Source of the DNA: Prochlorococcus sp. AG-363-O16
GTDB lineage: Bacteria > Cyanobacteriota > Cyanobacteriia > PCC-6307 > Cyanobiaceae
DNA: 35,588 nucleotides
Direction of reading: 5' to 3'
Assembly (NCBI GenBank): GCA_003280095.1
Contig: QCGA01000015.1
Span: 1 to 35,588 of the forward strand
How positions within the stretch are numbered: position 1 is the first letter of the stretch; every line of letters begins with the position of its first letter. Made by a program: the position numbers and the translations under genes. Shown in pieces: positions 33,192 to 35,588 of the stretch. The notes beneath the pieces are model-generated. The model was given only the letters and a program-made list of their open reading frames with translations, was not told the DNA's origin and searched no databases.

Positions 33192-34265
33192 TTAGACACC
33201 ACTAATGCTACCTACTGCATTTGTTACTCTCCTGAAGTCAAAACCCATTGCACGCAAAGCATGCCAAAGATGACCTTGAAGGCAGAAAAATGCAAAATAG
33301 TATTGAACATTAACTAAGGCAGCGCGTGTTGTGTGACCAAAGAAGTATTTGCAATCAGATACGTCTCCAGTGTCCGCCCAATATGGGGAGATACCGAACT
33401 TAAGTTGCAAAGGCTCTCCATACCAAGCTTCCGGATACACAGTGGTATTAGTTGCCGCCCAAAATGCTGCAACAACGCCCATAACAAACAAACCTGCAAG
33501 TGACCATGAAAGAACAGCCTCTGCAGAAAGCAGACCTGCTCCTTTGAATTGGTCATACTCCCCAAGTCGCTTTCTCTCGAAAGGTGTAGTTGATCCTGTT
33601 GTTATGTGAAAAGCACCTCCAGTGATCTGTAAGAAGGCCAAGAAAGCGTGTCCACTCATGACATCCTCAAGACTGTCGATAGTGAGGAAATCGAACTGGT
33701 GGCTAAATACTGTTGAAAAGTCACCGTATCCTGGAAAAACAGTACGGACAGCATCAATAGCAGGGTCATATATCCCATGAACCCTTGCCCATTCAACGAA
33801 CCAGATATTGGCAACACCCAAGAAGAGCAGATGATGACCAAGGATGAAGGTCATATTGTCGGGGTTATCCCATTCCAATTTGAACCTGTCAACCCGACCA
33901 ATTGGTCCACCAGTTAGGTCAGCGTCAAAAAATAGAGAGTGAAGCAGTGCAGCACCTCCATAAACCGCGGAAAAGATCAGGTGAAAAATTGCGATAGTCG
34001 CAACTCCAGCTCCAGTCCAGACCCCCGCTTCGTCAAATCCAATACCTAGAGATGCCAAATGGGAAAGATATATTGAACTCTGATGCCCCATTGGCACCGA
34101 GGAGTCAAAACGTGCAAGCTCCCAAAGGCAGCTTGCACCTGTAGCGAAGCAAATGATTCCTGTATGCCCAACATGCGAGCCAATAAATCGGCCTGCTCTG
34201 TTGGTCACTACAGAATTACCAACCCACCACCCATAGGTGACGTTTGGATTTCCATAGGTCTGCAT
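33192..34265 (-). CDS. pcb: Pcb divinyl chlorophyll a/b-binding antenna protein
   Basis: A 357-aa, six-helix thylakoid antenna protein of the CP43/IsiA/Pcb family. It binds divinyl chlorophyll a and b and feeds photosystem I or II in Prochlorococcus. Conserved segments include TNRAGRFIGSHVGHTGII at the start, FSAVYGGAALLH, FILGHHLLFLGVANIWFVEWAR, SLEDVMSGHAFLAFLQITGG and WYGEPLQLKFGISPYW. The C-terminus with GHLWHALRAMGFDFRR completes the set. It lacks the big lumenal loop of CP43. Which Pcb subtype, and which photosystem it serves, cannot be read here. ATG at 34265. Confidence 0.95.
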   Translation of the reverse strand: MQTYGNPNVTYGWWVGNSVVTNRAGRFIGSHVGHTGIICFATGASCLWELARFDSSVPMGHQSSIYLSHLASLGIGFDEAGVWTGAGVATIAIFHLIFSAVYGGAALLHSLFFDADLTGGPIGRVDRFKLEWDNPDNMTFILGHHLLFLGVANIWFVEWARVHGIYDPAIDAVRTVFPGYGDFSTVFSHQFDFLTIDSLEDVMSGHAFLAFLQITGGAFHITTGSTTPFERKRLGEYDQFKGAGLLSAEAVLSWSLAGLFVMGVVAAFWAATNTTVYPEAWYGEPLQLKFGISPYWADTGDVSDCKYFFGHTTRAALVNVQYYFAFFCLQGHLWHALRAMGFDFRRVTNAVGSISGV

Positions 34266-34759
34266 GATTTAAGAGTGCAAGACAGCAATACGCCACGCAC
34301 CCTACACTCAACTGAGTCCCGCATTGCAAGGCGGTTCAGCATCCGTAAAGGTCTGCGGCACAAGGGTTTTACCTTCCGAAAGCCACATTTTTTTCTAATT
34401 TCAAAGAACTAAAACAACAGATAAGGATCTAAGAATCCTTTCCCAGCAACGGATTACAGTATTTTATTGGTTCTACAAGCAAAATGGGCAAAATTAAAAC
34501 TACTAAAAGATTTATTTTTATAATCGCCTGCAGCAGAATGGACTTGGCATTCATTTAACATCTAATAGTTACAGAAAAAGTGAGAATGAAGACTTTTAGT
34601 CCTTCAAAAGCGTTGGTATGACTGAGTTCCGAGGGGCGCTGAGATAATCTATCGTCAAACCTCAGATATTAGATTAATTAATCAAAGCAAAATTTCGAAA
34701 TAAAAAGCCTCGTCTTTTTGACGAGGCTTTTTTGCTTAAAAAAGAATCTGAAGGAAGAT
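34266..34759 (-). promoter_or_regulatory. Pcb intergenic region with long structured leader
   Basis: 494 bp between the two pcb genes holding the second pcb's terminator and the promoter/leader of the first. The 34266-34385 part is notably GC-richer than the flanks and can fold on the minus strand (for example ACTC-AGTT-GAGT near 34305-34316 and a CCGC/GCGG pair just upstream). A possible minus-strand -10 (TATAAA, about 34517-34523) would give a leader of about 240 nt. I see no gene here on either strand. Confidence 0.5.
34702..34732 (-). terminator. Strong terminator downstream of the second pcb
   Basis: Perfect 13-bp stem AAAAAGCCTCGTC (34702-34714) / GACGAGGCTTTTT (34720-34732), 5-T loop. 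T run on both strands' 3' sides. The core CCTCGTC/GACGAGG is identical to that at 33119-33146. Confidence 0.92.
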
Positions 34760-35588
34760 TCAGTCTTTAAGAGTTATGGTTGCGTTCTGATCATTTCCAA
34801 GTGCACTACGGACTTTACTGAAATCAAATCCTGTAGCACGCAAAGCATGCCAGAAGTGACCCTGAAGGAAAAAGAACCCAAGGTAATAGTGGACATTAGA
34901 AAGGGCTGCTCGTGTCGAATGACCAAAGAAAGCAACACCATCAGAAAGATCACCTGTATCTACCCAGTAAGGAGAAACAGCAAACTTAAGCTGCAAAGGT
35001 TCGCCATACCAGGCTTCTGGATAAACCGTGGTATTTGTTGCGCACCAGAAAGCAGCAACGATAGCCATCCAGCCAATTCCAGCCAAGGACCATGAAAGAA
35101 CTGCCTCGGCAGAAAGCAATTCAGCGCCTTTAAATTTGCTGTATTCACCAAGCCTTTTATCTTCCCAGGGAGTGGAGCCAGCAATTATGTGAAAAGCTCC
35201 TCCTGTAATCTCTGCGAAGGCTAAGAAGGCATGGCCACCCATGACATCCTCGAGGCTATCAATGCTGAGGAAATCAAACTGCCTGTGCCAGATCATTGTC
35301 AGATCAAGGTTGTAATTCACCTGACGTATCGCACCAATGGCTGGATCATAAATTCCATGAATTCGTGCCCATTCAACGAACCAGACACAAGCGACTCCAA
35401 AAAAGATCAGATGGTGACCAAGAATGAAGGTTTGATTGTCGGGGTTCTTCCATTCCAATTTGAACTTTTTGGCTTGAAGAACCTCACTGTCCTCAACGTT
35501 CTCCTCAAAAAGAACAGCATGTAATAGTGCACCACCTCCATAAACCATGGAGAAAACCAAGTGAAGGATGGCGATTGTGGCAACACCA
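34760..35588 (-). CDS. pcb: Pcb divinyl chlorophyll a/b-binding antenna protein (N-terminus outside the window)
   Basis: Partial second Pcb, at least 275 residues, running off the window end. Visible are GVATIAILHLVFSMVYGG (starting in the last 28 nt), FILGHHLIFFGVACVWFVEW, DSLEDVMGGHAFLAFAEIT, GIGWMAIVAAFW and WYGEPLQLKFAVSPYW. FLQGHFWHALRATGFDFSKV follows and the tail is NDQNATITLKD. It is clearly paralogous to the gene at 33192-34265 but not near-identical (different loops and C-terminus), so the duplication is old. Own terminator, so the two are separate transcription units. Confidence 0.95.
   Translation of the reverse strand, partial: GVATIAILHLVFSMVYGGGALLHAVLFEENVEDSEVLQAKKFKLEWKNPDNQTFILGHHLIFFGVACVWFVEWARIHGIYDPAIGAIRQVNYNLDLTMIWHRQFDFLSIDSLEDVMGGHAFLAFAEITGGAFHIIAGSTPWEDKRLGEYSKFKGAELLSAEAVLSWSLAGIGWMAIVAAFWCATNTTVYPEAWYGEPLQLKFAVSPYWVDTGDLSDGVAFFGHSTRAALSNVHYYLGFFFLQGHFWHALRATGFDFSKVRSALGNDQNATITLKD

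Noticed and set aside
34083-34412. Plus-strand ORF of 109 codons opposite the pcb start and leader
   Set aside because: Mostly the complement of pcb coding sequence with odd composition and no recognisable domain; the leader explains the rest.
1-35588. tRNA, rRNA, insertion sequence, prophage or CRISPR
   Set aside because: No T-loop-like GTTCRANNC with matching acceptor stems in the gaps, no transposase or integrase frames and no regularly spaced repeats were seen.

Overview
The window looks like a low-light-adapted marine Prochlorococcus chromosome of the SS120/MIT9211 type. Two tandem pcb genes for Pcb chlorophyll-binding antenna proteins support this, as do beta-cyclase carotenoid synthesis, ChlI, PetG, a GuaB3-type IMP dehydrogenase, the cyanobacterial small RNA Yfr1 just upstream of trxA, AT-rich sequence, many TTG/GTG starts and very short intergenic gaps. 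The strain assignment is inferred from gene content; no database was searched.

From 1 to about 15.7 kb the window is dense housekeeping sequence. crtL and gyrA are on the minus strand. On the plus strand follow a CAAD-domain thylakoid protein, guaB3, Yfr1, trxA, hisH, rsmD (whose 3' end overlaps petG on the other strand), a membrane-anchored cytochrome c, a TrmJ-like rRNA/tRNA methyltransferase and a penicillin-binding/beta-lactamase-fold protein lacking the class A general base. Then come chlI, ruvC, a methyltransferase, 5-formyl-THF cyclo-ligase, a secreted His-starting protein, sufE and homoserine dehydrogenase. The last is interrupted by a +1 frameshift at a run of eight A, yet both halves look intact.

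From 15.7 to 21.5 kb there is an incomplete peptide/nickel-type ABC transporter (binding protein plus one permease), a DUF1400-like alpha/beta hydrolase and an MFS transporter. The last two are divergent and their 5' ends overlap.

From 21.5 to 33 kb the sequence is visibly more AT-rich and accessory. It holds an ArsM-like methyltransferase, a covalent-FAD succinate dehydrogenase/fumarate reductase flavoprotein without partner subunits, a lumenal pentapeptide-repeat protein, a DUF938 methyltransferase, D-glycerate 3-kinase and a DUF1499 protein. Around them are many tiny picocyanobacterial proteins. These include two apparent families with paired members in the window (an EAML-WK-KGN motif family and a secreted two-cysteine family), a 50-aa twin-CX3C protein and a 30-aa membrane peptide. 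Just before glycerate kinase lie back-to-back 3' remnants of what appear to be glucosyl-3-phosphoglycerate synthase and phosphatase genes. The arrangement suggests one deletion removed both 5' halves and the shared promoter region of the glucosylglycerate (compatible solute) pathway.

From 33 kb to the end two pcb genes lie in tandem on the minus strand. Each has a strong hairpin terminator with the same CCTCGTC/GACGAGG core, and they are separated by a long, GC-richer, structured leader. The second pcb runs off the window. I found no CRISPR array, tRNA, rRNA, insertion sequence or prophage.
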